Shown: positions 54,390-64,000, numbered from the stretch's first letter. The stretch is DNA of 64,000 bases from Rhineura floridana (GCF_030035675.1 NC_084493.1:25922203-25986202), one strand, 5' to 3'. The notes: generated by a model not told the origin, from the sequence alone. Translations and numbers: made by a program.

Positions 54390-55930
54390 TCAGTTTAAAA
54401 GCTGCTCTGCTACCTTTTTAATTTTAAGTGCCAGCAGTCTGGTTCCATTCTGGTTCAAGTGGAGCCCGTCCCTTTTGTACAGGCCCAGCTTGTCCCAAAA
54501 TGTTCCCCAGTGCCTAACAAATCTAAACCCTTCCACCCGACACCATCGTCTCATCCACGCATTGAGACTGCAAAGCTGGGCCTGTCTGGCTGGTCCTGCG
54601 CATGGAACTGGTAGCATTTCAGAGAAAGCCACCTTGGAGGTCCTGGCTTTCAGCATCCTACCTAGCAACCTAAATTTTGCTTCCAGGACCTCATGGCTGC
54701 ATTTCCCCATGTCGTTGGTGCCAACGTGCACCACGACCACTGACTCCTCCCCAGCACTGTCTACCAAACTGTCAGGCCCAGGATGTGACTCAGGAACCAG
54801 ACCAACGGCTGTAGTTAATTCGTGTTTTATTAGGGTAATGTCCAAACAAAGACTGCGTTTTCTCATGAAGCAATACAGGGATACAGGTCCTGCGGCATTG
54901 GGAGAAAGTTGACAGAGCAAGGGACTTCTTCCCGCCTGTTCTTTAAGAAGGGGCCAAACGGGCGCGCAATCTTTCGCTCCTCCTTAACTGCCCCTCAGGT
55001 ACTGCCCGCCTTCCCCCCCTTCTCTCCTGTCTTTTCAGCTGTCTGCGTGTGCGCGGTGAGGGGGGAAGCATCACCCCCTCCTCTTCTGAAGTTTCCGATT
55101 CCAGGATGGGGGATAGGGGAGGGGCTGATGGTAAACTGCCTCCCTGCTTTTCGGCTGTGAGCAGCCCTCCCTCTTTCCCCTCTTGCTCTGAGCCTGAAAG
55201 AGGGGGAGGCGTGAGAATGTCCAGGGAGGGCTCAGGCTCCCCGTTGCTAAGCGACCTTATCACTGGCAGTTCCTCTGTTTTGTCTTCGCTCCAAAGGGGG
55301 GAAGTTCCTCCCCCTTCCCTCTGCCATCCATCCGAATACTCTTCTCCCAACTCTCCGGGATCCAGCTCCCTGGGATTGGGACCCCAGCTCTGCCTTCCGA
55401 CACAAACGATCTAAACGACGGGCGATATCCGCAACCTTCGCACCAGGCAGGCAAAACACCTTGCGGTCTACACGCCCATCAGACACCCCACTGTCTATGT
55501 TCCTAATGATCGAATCACCCACTACAAGGATCCCTCCACCCCCTGGAGATATATCCTCGGCACGAGAGGATAGCTGCTCATCCCCCAAGGAATGGGTCCC
55601 TTCTAAGGGATCATTTCCCTCTTCCTAAGCTGGATGCTCTCCTTCCCCGAGACCATCGTTCTCCATGATAGCAGGAGAGTTATCATCGCTGGAGTGGGAC
55701 ACAGCTATAACGTCCCTGAAGGCCTCCTCCACACACCTCTCTGCCTCTCTCAGCTTTTCCAGGTCTGCCACCTTGGCCTCAAGGAAATGAAGTCGTTCCC
55801 GGAGAGCCAGGAGCTCTTTGAACCGAGAGCACACCCACGACTGCTGTCCAACAGGCAGATAGTCGTACATGCTGCAGGCTGTGCAAAACACTGGAAAGCC
55901 CCCACACGCCTGCTGGCTTCTTACCTGCAT
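54390..55930 (-). pseudogene. CR1 ORF1, esterase-type, interrupted
   Basis: 55930-55627 encodes a cysteine pair (CTACSMYDYLPVG, VCSRF) and a leucine-rich coiled coil (ERLHFLEAKVADLEKLREAE). A stop near 55625 separates it from 55588 onward, where ILVVGDSIIRNID carries the GDS block of an SGNH hydrolase. 54768-54390 carries the other blocks: VVVHVGTNDMGK, and DGLHLNQNG with the Asp-His pair. This order is known for CR1 ORF1 esterase domains. The domain is split by the solo LTR at 54770-55402. Confidence 0.85.
54770..55402 (-). mobile_element. Solo LTR inside CR1 ORF1
   Basis: 633 bp, bounded by TGTCAGG and TTCCGACA on the plus strand, with an exact 5-bp duplication CAAAC (54765-54769 and 55403-55407). 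It holds a minus-strand AATAAA near 54826 and a Pro/Glu-rich open stretch. It looks whole as an LTR, with no interior. It differs from the Copia LTRs, and its family could not be settled. Confidence 0.85.
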
Positions 55931-56042
55931 AGTTTTGTTTGAGGTTTATTACGTCAATAGGTTGGAGACTGTGGTTTAGTTGAGGTCAGGGAACAGAAGG
56001 GCAGAGTGGGGGGACCTGGCCTCCTCGCCCTGCTGCCGAACT

Positions 56043-56466
56043 CGCTCTGCTGCTTAACTCGCCTTGGCGCTCCGTCAGCTGGGGCCTTGGCGCTCCGTCA
56101 GCTGGGGCCTTGGCGCTCCGTCAGCTGGGGCCTTGGCGCTCCGTCAGCTGGGGCCTTGGCGCTCCGTCAGCTGGGGCCTTGGCGCTCCGTCAGCTGGGGC
56201 CTTGGCGCTCCGTCAGCTGGGGCCTTGGCGCTCCGTCAGCTGGGGCCTTGGCGCTCCGTCAGCTGGGGCCTTGGCGCTCCGTCAGCTGGGGCCTTGGCGC
56301 TCCGTCAGCTGGGGCCTTGGCGCTCCGTCAGCTGGGGCCTTGGCGCTCCGTCAGCTGGGGCTCCCTCGCTAGGTGCTCTGACTTTATATGTGTGGCTGGT
56401 TCCTCCCAGCTACTGCTGCCAGCCAATGATGTGTTACTTGAGGCTGATGGCTCAACTATCAGCTGG
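56043..56466. repeat. Segment duplicated at 57009-57201, with 23-bp array
   Basis: GCTCTGCTGCTTAACTCGCC, then the array, then CTCCCTCGCTAGGTGCTCTG and CAATGATGTGTTACTTGAGG recur in the same order in the second copy, which has only two array units. Confidence 0.85.
56064..56361. repeat. Minisatellite, 13 units of 23 bp
   Basis: Twelve full units and one nearly full unit of 23 bp, beginning TTGGCGCTCCGTCAGCTGGG and ending GCC. All read as identical. Each contains CAGCTG, an E-box palindrome, and one CpG pair set. It lies just beyond the 5' side of the CR1. Confidence 0.97.
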
Positions 56467-57008
56467 GGCTTAACTCTTTAGTATTATCTCAGGCTTCCTT
56501 CCTTGGAAGGCAGGAAGGCAAGCTTCCTTCCTGAGCGAGGGGCAGGGCTGTTTAAGCTTTTGGCTGCTTTTAATCTCAGCAAGGGGCTGCGCCTTCCAGG
56601 CAAGTCTTTTGTGTTTGTTGTTTTCCCACCTAGAACAGCCTGACCTTTCTTTAACCTAGGGAAACAGAGCTTGTGGTTGTGTTTCAGGAAGGCTGAAGCT
56701 GCCCTTTTTAGCAAGGACTGAGCTGACTCTCTCCCTGTATGTATCGGTGGAGTTTCCTTTTTCCCCTTCTCTCCGACTGGAATTTAGCCTTATTTACAGT
56801 GTCCCCTGAAGCTTTCCTGCTAGGGTGGTGTTGAACACTAGCTTTCTATAGGCTTTCTTCTCCTAGGATCTTTCTCCTAAGATATAGGTTCTTTCAGGAT
56901 TTGGCTCCTAGCTCAGGGTGACCTTAGGCTGCCCTTATTGCTTATTTCTCTGAGCTGTTTTAATTCAATTAAATAATGGAATAAATGGGAGCTACTTACC
57001 CTCTTTTC
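56467..57008. other. Spacer between the two array copies
   Basis: No ORF or known repeat. GGAAGGCAGGAAGGCAAGC and pyrimidine-rich parts are present. With the array segment it makes a unit of about 960 bp, seen fully once and partly a second time. Confidence 0.4.
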
Positions 57009-57201
57009 GCTCTGCTGCTTAACTCGCCTTGACGCTTTGTCAGCTGGGGCCTTGACGCTTCGTCAGCTAGGGCTCCCTCTAGCTCATGGAGCAGGCTCCC
57101 TCGCTAGGTGCTCTGACTTTATATGTGTGGCTGGTTCCTCCCAGCTACTGCTGCCAGCCAATGATGTGTTACTTGAGGCTGATGGCTCAACTATCAGCTG
57201 G
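57009..57201. repeat. Second copy of the array segment, two diverged units
   Basis: TTGACGCTTTGTCAGCTGGG and TTGACGCTTCGTCAGCTAGG are diverged units. The flanks match 56043-56063 and 56361-56466 almost exactly. Confidence 0.85.
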
Positions 57202-57806
57202 TTTAGGAGGCCAGAGTATTGTTGTGAGGTTAGGGGTTGGAATAGATGATCCCTGTGAGTCCCATTCCATCCTTTGATTTGGAATCCTGTGCCTTGGGGT
57301 GAGGGGCTGGCTCCGCTGGCCAGATGAGTTTCTCTTGTTAAGCTAATAGAGTGGCCAGTTTGCTAATGGGTCTTTCAGGTGCCCAGCAACTGGTGAATGG
57401 GCCAGGAAGACCCTTTTACCATTGAAACTCTTCAGGAGAGCCTCCCCCCCCCGGTGTGTAGGAGAGCTTATGTAGAGACTGTTTCTGGAGAATGGCTGGG
57501 GACTGAAGGCAGGCAGAGAGGCTGTCTCTCTGCACCATGGCTTTAGGATGCCTCCTGTAACACTGATGGGAAAGCTGGATATTGGACTGCTGATGCCTTG
57601 AACTCCTCCATCCTAAGCTCAGTTTGGAATGTGTGTAAATAAACAAACCATATTTTGTAAAGACACCACAGTCTCTGCTGACCTTCTTCCCAAGGAAACC
57701 AAGCCCAGGATGAGTGCAGGGACCCCTGAAATCTCATCGCTTGGAGATTGGGGAGGCACACAACAGTATATAAGGCATCTCTCTTGAGCCTTCAGCTTGC
57801 TGGGAG
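57202..57806. other. No gene seen
   Basis: GGTTGGAATAGATGATCCCT and CCATTCCATCC recall an old CR1 3' end in plus orientation, but only over about 40 bp. A C run lies at 57445-57455. Confidence 0.35.
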
Positions 57807-58368
57807 TGTTAGAAATGTGGCAAGAGCAGCTCCTGTATGGGTTCCTTTTTGCATTCCAGAAGGAAGATAGAGTTTGGGTCCCTCAGCTGGCTAGGCTTGT
57901 CTATATTTACCTGTACTCTTCTCTAACTAGCTTCCTTCAATTGTAAACTGATGTTATCTGGGAAGCTGACCTCATTGCTGACCCTCCTTCCTGTTTGCTG
58001 CTTCTTTGACTGTCCAAAGAGAGAGGAGACATGCATCCTTGTCTTTGTTCTCTCCTCTGAAACGTGAGAGCAATTCCCAAGTATGGGCACCTCCAACTTA
58101 GGCTGCAATCCAATGCATGTCTACTCAGAAATAAACTCCATTGGGTTCAATGGGACTTACTCCCAGGTACGCATGTATTGGATTGCAGCCTTCGTAAGTT
58201 AGAACTAGATATGTTGTTCCTATCTACTATGTATTTCTATAAATAAAGTAGCTTTTCTAATTTTACAAAGTCTTAGTGATTTAAACGCAGGGTAAAAGCC
58301 TGCTTAAGTAAATACACACACTGGCACACACAGGTCATACCAATGAATTACTCTGCACAAGCATAACA
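57807..58368 (+). mobile_element. Solo LTR, Copia-type, with embedded Pal-1
   Basis: TGTTAGAAAT to GCATAACA, 562 bp, with an exact 5-bp duplication GGGAG (57802-57806 and 58369-58373). It shares AAATAAAGTAGC and the pyrimidine-rich middle with the other solo LTRs, and carries a Pal-1 repeat at 58101-58190. Confidence 0.8.
58101..58190. repeat. Pal-1 palindrome inside an LTR
   Basis: GGCTGCAATCCAATGCATGT pairs with GCATGTATTGGATTGCAGCC, nearly perfect over 90 bp. Confidence 0.88.
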
Positions 58369-58399
58369 GGGAGCAGCACAGGTTTCTGGCTTCTTGTTC

Positions 58400-58722
58400 C
58401 CTATGTTATTAATTTTTTAAAAAATGATGTTACATTCTGCCCATCCTCCCTAAGGAGCCTGGGGTGGCAAACATATCAGTGCAACATTTTAAAAACAAAA
58501 AGCAATTTTAAAAAATTACGGATGCTCTAAAAACATTACAGTTAAAAACATTATTCCATCCAGTCATCTCTGGGTTGCCAGGAACAGTCTAAATACCTGG
58601 CTAAACAGTAGTGTTTTTATATCCTCCTACAAGCCAATAATGAGAGGAAAGAGACACAGCTCACTGGAGAGGGCATTCCACAAACTGGGAACTATCACTG
58701 AAAAGGTCCTTGTGCCTGATTC
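58400..58722 (-). mobile_element. L2 LINE 3' fragment
   Basis: GAGAGGGCATTCCACAAACT and CTATCACTGAAAAGGTCCT match the minus-strand L2 at 61200-61260 (CATTCCATACTTCGGGGGCC, CACTGAGAAGGCCCT). A UTR-like stretch precedes them. Confidence 0.6.
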
Positions 58723-59092
58723 TGGTTCCATCTCCTTGGTGTGCTGAGAGCCTTGTGGAATACCTTGTGATACTAACTTTGGACTGTTTCTTGACCTTGC
58801 TTCTGGCTGATGTTTGGACCTATCCTGAATCCTTATGTTTGAACTTGGTTTGTTTGGACTGTGCTGATAAGTACTTGGGTGAGAGACTTATACCTCCTGG
58901 AACTGGACCCTTTGCCCCTGGGGGCACCCACTGTAGTGGAATGGAGAGCTTGTGCAATGGTCACAAAATTGGAGCTATAAGCTCTCTAGGAACGGGTAGA
59001 GTATTGGACAAGGATGTATCTCAGCAACTGAACAAATCCTTTGCATTCAGAAGACCCCTGGTGTCTCCAGTGAAAAGAATCAGATTATGGAA

Positions 59093-59592
59093 TGTTGGGA
59101 GTGGGGCAAGAGCAACTCCTGTTTTGTTCTTTTGTTTATGTTCCAGAAGGGAGATAGAGTTAGGGTCCTCCAGATGGATAGGCTTGATTACCTTTACCTG
59201 TGATGCTCTGACTGACTTCCTTCCGTCACTAGACTGATACATCTTTAGGGAAGCTTATCTGCCCCTCCTCCTTCCGCCCTTTCCTCTCTTCTCCTACTGT
59301 CCGAGAGAGAGGAGACACCTTTGTCTCTGCTTTCTGTCTCCTAGCCATGAGGGCAACTCCCAAGCCTGGGAGTTGCACCTTCAACTTAGTTAGTTAGTTA
59401 GAACTAGGTTTGCCTTTCTATCTACTATGTATTTCTATAAATAAAGTAGCTTTTCTTATTTTACTAAGTCTTAAGTCTCAGTGATCTCAATGCAGGGTAC
59501 AAGCCTGCTTTCTTAGGTAAATGCACACACTGGCACATACGCATTTCAGACTGTTGCGCTCTCTGCTAACATTTATAAAAATTTACACAACA
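59093..59592 (+). mobile_element. Solo LTR, Copia-type
   Basis: TGTTGGGAGTGGGGC to TTTACACAACA, 500 bp, with an exact 5-bp duplication TGGAA (59088-59092 and 59593-59597). It contains AAATAAAGTAGC. It looks whole as an LTR. Confidence 0.8.
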
Positions 59593-59597
59593 TGGAA

Positions 59598-59650
59598 AAG
59601 ATCTTGGAGAGCAGCTGCCAGTCAGTGTAGACAATACTGGGCTAAAAGAA
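59598..59650 (+). mobile_element. tRNA-SINE body fragment
   Basis: GAGAGCAGCTGCCAGTCAGT and GTAGACAATACTGGGCTAAA are the 3' body of the SINE at 4820-5002. Confidence 0.55.
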
Positions 59651-59664
59651 CAAATAATCTGACC

Positions 59665-59920
59665 CAGTGGTAGCTAGTGGCCATTGGGACTGGTGGAGGG
59701 AAGGCAGGGAGGCCAATAGTAGGTGGAGCCAAAGGCAATGACTGGCACAGCCAATAAAGTCTAGTTTCTCCCCATCCTTCTCCCTGCTAAGTTCTACAAG
59801 GAGGAGAAAGTCAGGGCCACCCTCTAGGGTGGAGGTAAGTAAGAAGGCAAGGGGTGTGGAGGAATCAAGGCAGGTTGTTGGAGCAGTGTCCCATATGCCC
59901 TAGTGGGCCAGCCTCCACTG
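59665..59920 (+). mobile_element. hAT-E copy
   Basis: CAGTGGTAGCTAGTGGCCAT to GGGCCAGCCTCCACTG, with inverted ends similar to CAGTGGAGGCTGGCC. It is the smallest complete copy. Confidence 0.65.
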
Positions 59921-59929
59921 GTGCTGACC

Positions 59930-60949
59930 TGTTATAAGGCAGCTTCCTAGTAAAACTTCCAACTTAACCGTGCTGTTATTTCTTACAAGGCTGCATCCAA
60001 AGCACGTGTGAATTTTCCTGGGCCTTTGACTGTTGCAAGCGGGCAGCGAAGCAACACAAAAGCCGACCACTTCTTTCCAGGCAGGAGAAATGTCTTGGAG
60101 ATAGACTGTCATTATCTTTGTCAGCTTGACCACTTGATCTTCTGAGTTTCTCCTTTAAAATCCGCAGGCAGAGCTGGTAGCAGTTAGAGACTAACTACAA
60201 GGTTCTGCTGGAAAGCAGCCCATCACAAAATCTTCTCTGATCAGCCAGGAGATGGCTGTTTCTCATAATGGCAGACCTTCACCATTTAGGTGCCGGGTTA
60301 AGACTTACTCCTTTGTTTTTTACCAAGGTTTCTCACTGACTCGCTGCTGCTTTTTCTCCATTTCTACTTTTGAATGACTCTTTCTTTTTAATGCTGCTTG
60401 CTTTACTGTTGCATGTGGCTTACTTGTTCGCTTCCATGTTATATATTTGAATCAATATATTTATAGAAATGCATCATTCTCAGTTGCTGTAGACAGACAT
60501 CTTGTTGAGAAGCAATTCATTAATGATTTTAAATAATCATAACAAATAAATGAGTGCAATGCATTTAGGGGAGTCAGGAAAGTGGCAAAGATCAAAGATG
60601 GCATATGTGGCCCTGTCATTCATTAGCACCCCTGTGATGCAATGCCTAATTCCTTCCTATGACCTAGGAGGCTCTCCAATGTTAAAGAAAGAAATAAAAA
60701 TCCAGAGCCAATTTTCTGCTACTGCCATCACTTACTTGTTTAGCCACCTTTCCCTGGGCTGGAGACACTTTTAAACTTTATAAATTTGAACCTAACAGGG
60801 AGAGTTGGAAGGAAGGAAGACACACTCAAGCCTGACATTAACTACCAGGCTATGTTCAAGGTGCTGGTTCTGTGATGAAATGAGATATAGTTTGGGAACT
60901 CTAGTATGTGTAGTGTTAATATGACACAGCAGAAAATGGATTAACCTGA
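59930..60949. other. Unique sequence without a gene
   Basis: 59930-60450 shows no repeat and has scattered CpGs, so it is a candidate conserved non-coding block. 60450-60949 is AT-rich. Confidence 0.3.
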
Positions 60950-62490
60950 TTTAATTTATTTATTTTTATTTATTTTTATTTATTTTATTTATTTAATTAA
61001 GCTTATATACCGCCCGACTAGCAACAGCTCTCTGGGCGGTGAACATTAAAAATACAATAAAAATAACACAAAACTGTACACAAAACTGTACAGTCTAAAA
61101 TCAAAATATAATAATTTAGAATTAACAGGAATTAAAATGCCTCAGAGAAGAGAAAGTTTTTAACCTGGCGCCGAAAAGATGATAGTGTCCGCGCCAGGCG
61201 CACCTCCTCGGGGAGACCATTCCATACTTCGGGGGCCACCACTGAGAAGGCCCTAGATCTTGTCACCACTCTCCAGGCTTCGCTATGAGTCGGAACCCAG
61301 AGGAGGGCCTTCGTAGTAGACCGTAGTGTACGGGCCGGTTCATATCGGGAGAGGCGTTCCGACAGATATCGTGGTCCCGCGCCGTATAAGGCTTTATAGG
61401 TAAGTACCAACACTTTGAATCTGGCCCAGAAGCATATTGGAAGCCAGTGCAAACGGGCTAGCACAGGTGTTATATGCTCAGACCGCTTAGTTCTTGTTAG
61501 CAGTCTGACCGCCGCATTTTGCACTAGCTGTAGCTTCCGAATCGTCTTCAAAGGTAGCCCTACGTAAAGCGCATTGCAGTAGTCCAGACGCAAGGTTACC
61601 ATAGCATGTACCACTGATGAGAGGTCCTCCTTACTCAGATAGGGACGTAGCTGGGCTACCAACCGAAGTTGGTAGAACGCATTCCGGGCCACCGAGGCTA
61701 CATGAGCCTCAAGTGTGAGGGAAGAGTCTAAGATGACTCCCAGACTACGCACCTGTTCCTTTAGGGGGAGTGTAACCCCATCCAGGACAGGGTATATATC
61801 CACCATCCGATCAGAGAAACCATCCACCAACAGCATCTCAGTCTTATCAGGATTGAGTCTCAGTTTGTTAGTTCTCATCCAGTCCATTGTCGCAGCCAGG
61901 CAACGGTTCAGCACGTCGACTGCCTCACCTGAAGAAGATGTAAAGGAGAAGTAGAGCTGCGTGTCATCAGCATACTGATGACAACGCACTCCAAAACTCC
62001 TGATGACCGCCCCCAGCGGCTTCATATAAATGTTAAAAAGCATGGGAGACAGAACCGAACCCTGCGGGACCCCACATTGGAGAACCCACGGTGTCGAGCA
62101 ATGTTCCCCCAGCACTATCTTCTGGAGACGACCCGCTAAGTAGGAGCGGAACCACTGCCACGCAGTGCCTCCAACTCCCAATTCCGCAAGCCTCTCCAGA
62201 AGGATACCATGGTCGATGGTATCAAAAGCCGCTGAGAGGTCAAGGAGAATCAACAGAGTTACACTCCCTCTGTCTCTCTCCCGACATAGGTCATCAAACA
62301 GGGCGACCAAGGCAGTCTCAGTGCCAAAACCAGGCCTGAACCCCGATTGAAATGGATCTAGATAATCGGTTTCATCCAATAGCGCCTGGAGCTGGTCAGC
62401 AACCACACGTTCCAGGATCTTGCCCAGGAACGGAACATTGGCTACTGGTCTGTAGCTGCTGACATCCTCTGGGTCCAAGGAACTTAGAAA
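60950..62490 (-). mobile_element. 5'-truncated L2 LINE
   Basis: The minus strand ends with a UTR containing GGGCGGTATATAAGC and an ATAAATAAA-type tail (60955-61000), the usual squamate L2 3' end. The 5' end breaks off at the start of the reverse transcriptase. Confidence 0.92.
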
Positions 62491-62496
62491 TAGCAA
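61132..62496 (-). CDS. L2 reverse transcriptase, long open frame
   Basis: 454 codons without interruption. The frame enters the RT at [59 protein letters not shown] and the catalytic QYADDTQLYFSF follow. The C-terminal L2 segments LARLHWLPICFWARFKVLVL and RSRAFSVVAPEVWNGLPEEV lead to the natural stop. The endonuclease half is absent, so this is a 5'-truncated LINE, not a host gene. The apparent start ATG is accidental, since the junction with unrelated DNA lies near 62490. The long open frame implies a fairly young insertion. Confidence 0.9.
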   Translation of the reverse strand: MLFLSSLDPEDVSSYRPVANVPFLGKILERVVADQLQALLDETDYLDPFQSGFRPGFGTETALVALFDDLCRERDRGSVTLLILLDLSAAFDTIDHGILLERLAELGVGGTAWQWFRSYLAGRLQKIVLGEHCSTPWVLQCGVPQGSVLSPMLFNIYMKPLGAVIRSFGVRCHQYADDTQLYFSFTSSSGEAVDVLNRCLAATMDWMRTNKLRLNPDKTEMLLVDGFSDRMVDIYPVLDGVTLPLKEQVRSLGVILDSSLTLEAHVASVARNAFYQLRLVAQLRPYLSKEDLSSVVHAMVTLRLDYCNALYVGLPLKTIRKLQLVQNAAVRLLTRTKRSEHITPVLARLHWLPICFWARFKVLVLTYKALYGAGPRYLSERLSRYEPARTLRSTTKALLWVPTHSEAWRVVTRSRAFSVVAPEVWNGLPEEVRLARTLSSFRRQVKNFLFSEAF

Positions 62497-62510
62497 AGCA
62501 AAATTCCTCT

Positions 62511-62921
62511 GTGGATACTAAAAGTGCCTGAGAAGGCCAAATGCTCAGTTGCTGTTTGATACTTAAAATGCTAGTTTGCTCTTCCCATGTAACTGGACAC
62601 CATCCAAGTAGATAGTGGTAGGAACACGAGGAGCGCTCAAGGTTAGACAGCTTGCTTAACGCGAGACAATGAAGCTCACTGAAAAGTGTTGCTAATAAGC
62701 AATAAGGGAGGGGCTGTGTGTTAGGAGGACATGAAGAGTGTATATCAACTGTACCTTTTGTAATCACGCTTCAGACGGGTTTTCAGACGCGAGTCGGATA
62801 CCTGGTCTCTCTTTTGCAAGAGATATTGGTAACCAAATAAAGGTGTTGTTTTATATCCTGGTTTCCCATCTGGTGATTATTTGGAGCTTCCCCCAGATGA
62901 AAAGAGCCTTTTTGGTGTAAC
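62511..62921 (+). mobile_element. Possible LTR fragment
   Basis: TGTGGATACT to GGTGTAACA with AAATAAAGGTGTTG near the end looks like an LTR with its polyadenylation region. No target duplication was found. If real, it is a fossil of undetermined family. Confidence 0.3.
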
Positions 62922-62929
62922 AGTTCTGG

Positions 62930-63297
62930 TGAATAATGCCCAATACAGTTTGGGACCGAGATACTTGAAAATCAGTCGCTGCACTCTGCAGGCAAGGGCC
63001 TCCTGCAGGGACCAGCTTACCAGGAGGCCCATCCTGCACAATAGGAATTGGGCTTTTCATGTTATGGCACCTACCCTTTGTAGTTTCCCTCCAGTTAAAC
63101 ATTAGACAGGTGCCGTCTCTGTTGTCTTTTCAGTACTTACAGACGACCTTCCTGTTCCAACGAGCCTTTTAAGTTACAGATCTTTCCAGTCTGCATCTCT
63201 ACTGGAATTGCTTTTTAACTGTTTGATCGCTTCTTGTTTACTGCCCTGGGCTCCTTTAGGAGGAAGGGAGGGATATAAATTCAGTAAGGAAAGAAGT
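62930..63297 (+). mobile_element. L2-like LINE 3' end
   Basis: SLGPRYLKISRCTLQAR and MAPTLCSFPPVK recall the L2 C-terminal segment. It is followed by CCAACGAGCCTTTTAAG, CTGCATCTCTACTGGAATTG and GGGAGGGATATAAATTCAG of the UTR. Confidence 0.65.
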
Positions 63298-63426
63298 GTA
63301 CTTTTTAGAGGGCTGAGTGCTACTCAGAGCAGACCCTTTGAAATTAATGGGCCTAAGTTAGTTATCGCCATTTCATTTCAATGGGTTTCTAGGTAGGACA
63401 TAGTAGGATACAACACACTCTCTAGG

Positions 63427-63566
63427 GCAGGAAGAGCCAACGTGATGCCCTTCAGATGCTGGGGGATGCAACTCCGATCCACTCCAGCCAACATAGCCAA
63501 CAGCCAGGGATGATGGGATCTATAGCCCAAAACATCTAGAGGGCACCACCTTTGATTACCTCTGCT
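63427..63566. mobile_element. P-type palindromic MITE
   Basis: GAGCCAACGTGATGCCCTTC and GAGGGCACCACCTTTGATTA arms, similar to 35758-35879. Confidence 0.55.
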
Positions 63567-63567
63567 T

Positions 63568-63966
63568 TAATAGCGTAGTGGCAAATTCAAATATGCAGGG
63601 TCCCTTCATGATAGTCACCCCGTGCCCCCTCATATCCACACACCCCACTTGCTTGCTCTCCGGTGTCATCTCCACACTTCTCAGTCCTTCCCACGTGAGC
63701 CATCTTCCACAATGTTCCTAGGAGCCAATCAGCATGAAAGGGGAGTGTGTTCGCCACTAAGATGTCTTCTCAGTGGTTGACTCACCTCCTTTCACTCTGA
63801 TTGGCTCCAATCAGCAGGAAAGGAAAAGGAAGCATGTTAGAAGACTCTTCTCAGTGGCTAACACACTCCCCTTTGATGCTGATTGGCTTTTAGGATGCCT
63901 GGGACATAGGGATCCTGCTGGGACTCTACTCCCCAAAAAGTAAGACCCCTGATGACTACACCCCTG
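63568..63966 (+). mobile_element. hAT-C copy
   Basis: AGCGTAGTGGCAAATT to CTACACCCCTG, colinear with 30572-30968. Flanks CTCTGCTT and CTGTGCTG share six of eight positions. Confidence 0.75.
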
Positions 63967-64000
63967 CTGTGCTGTAGTGACCCTGTCCATATTTCTTAAT

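Larger units (their letters stand above)
51175..56000 (-). mobile_element. Long CR1 LINE with ORF1 and ORF2
   Basis: The minus strand shows ORF1 (about 55930-54390), ORF2 (about 54270-51395) and a 3' UTR ending in TTCTTATG-type octamers (51175-51205), the CR1 hallmark. A 633-bp solo LTR lies within ORF1. The 5' limit is uncertain, near 56000. It is close to full length, unlike most CR1 copies, which are 5'-truncated. Confidence 0.92.

Noticed and set aside
54316-54912. Plus-strand 198-codon frame
   Set aside because: Antisense to CR1 ORF1, with no domain of its own.
56064-56361. CRISPR-like array
   Set aside because: Units are contiguous with no spacers, and the setting is vertebrate nuclear DNA.
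56006-56481. Repeat-protein-like frames in the 23-bp array
   Set aside because: A 23-bp period is not a multiple of three, so the same repetitive peptides appear in all frames. It is a minisatellite, not a protein.

Overview
The window looks like nuclear DNA of a squamate reptile, most likely a lizard; I could not narrow it further. Two intact vertebrate genes are present, ISLR and ISLR2. Around them lies a repeat set typical of squamates: CR1 and L2 LINEs, an L1-type element, tRNA-derived SINEs (one with a BovB-like tail), one 5S-rRNA-like SINE, many short hAT-type elements with 8-bp target duplications, and Ty1/Copia LTR elements. There is no prokaryotic gene organisation.

Layout. ISLR (581-1846) and ISLR2 (33549-35636) are tandem paralogues on the minus strand, about 32 kb apart, each with its whole coding sequence in one exon behind a clear splice acceptor. 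ISLR2 has a GC- and CpG-rich upstream region (about 36700-37960) that fits its promoter. The space between the genes (2-31 kb) is mostly layered transposons, with a few unique stretches that could be regulatory (11190-11550, 20140-20420, 25690-26030, 31790-32330). Beyond ISLR2 come a Copia element with both LTRs (40174-45412), an L1-type element keeping ORF1 but lacking ORF2 (49004-50944), a long CR1 (51175-about 56000) with a solo LTR inside its ORF1 and a 13-copy 23-bp array beyond its 5' side, two solo LTRs, and an L2 with a 454-codon open reverse transcriptase frame (60950-62490).

Labels used for short DNA elements, all my own: hAT-A (ends CAGGGGTGGGGAACC), hAT-B (TAGGRRTGG), hAT-C (CAGGGGTGTAG), hAT-D (CAGTGGTTCCCAAAC), hAT-E (CAGTGGAGGCTGG), P (short palindromes around ACTACAACTCCCATCAGC) and Pal-1 (about 90-bp palindromes bounded by GGCTGCAATCC). 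Classification rests on terminal inverted repeats and on 8-bp duplications read by eye.

Function. The two host genes encode related leucine-rich-repeat plus immunoglobulin cell-surface proteins: ISLR (Meflin), probably GPI-anchored, and ISLR2 (Linx), a single-pass neuronal membrane protein. The rest is mobile DNA and its decay products. No convincing new gene system was found. The strongest observations are the ORF2-less L1 element, the CR1-linked 23-bp array, the nested hAT insertions, and a copy of a 63-nt ISLR2 coding piece in the ISLR2 upstream region.
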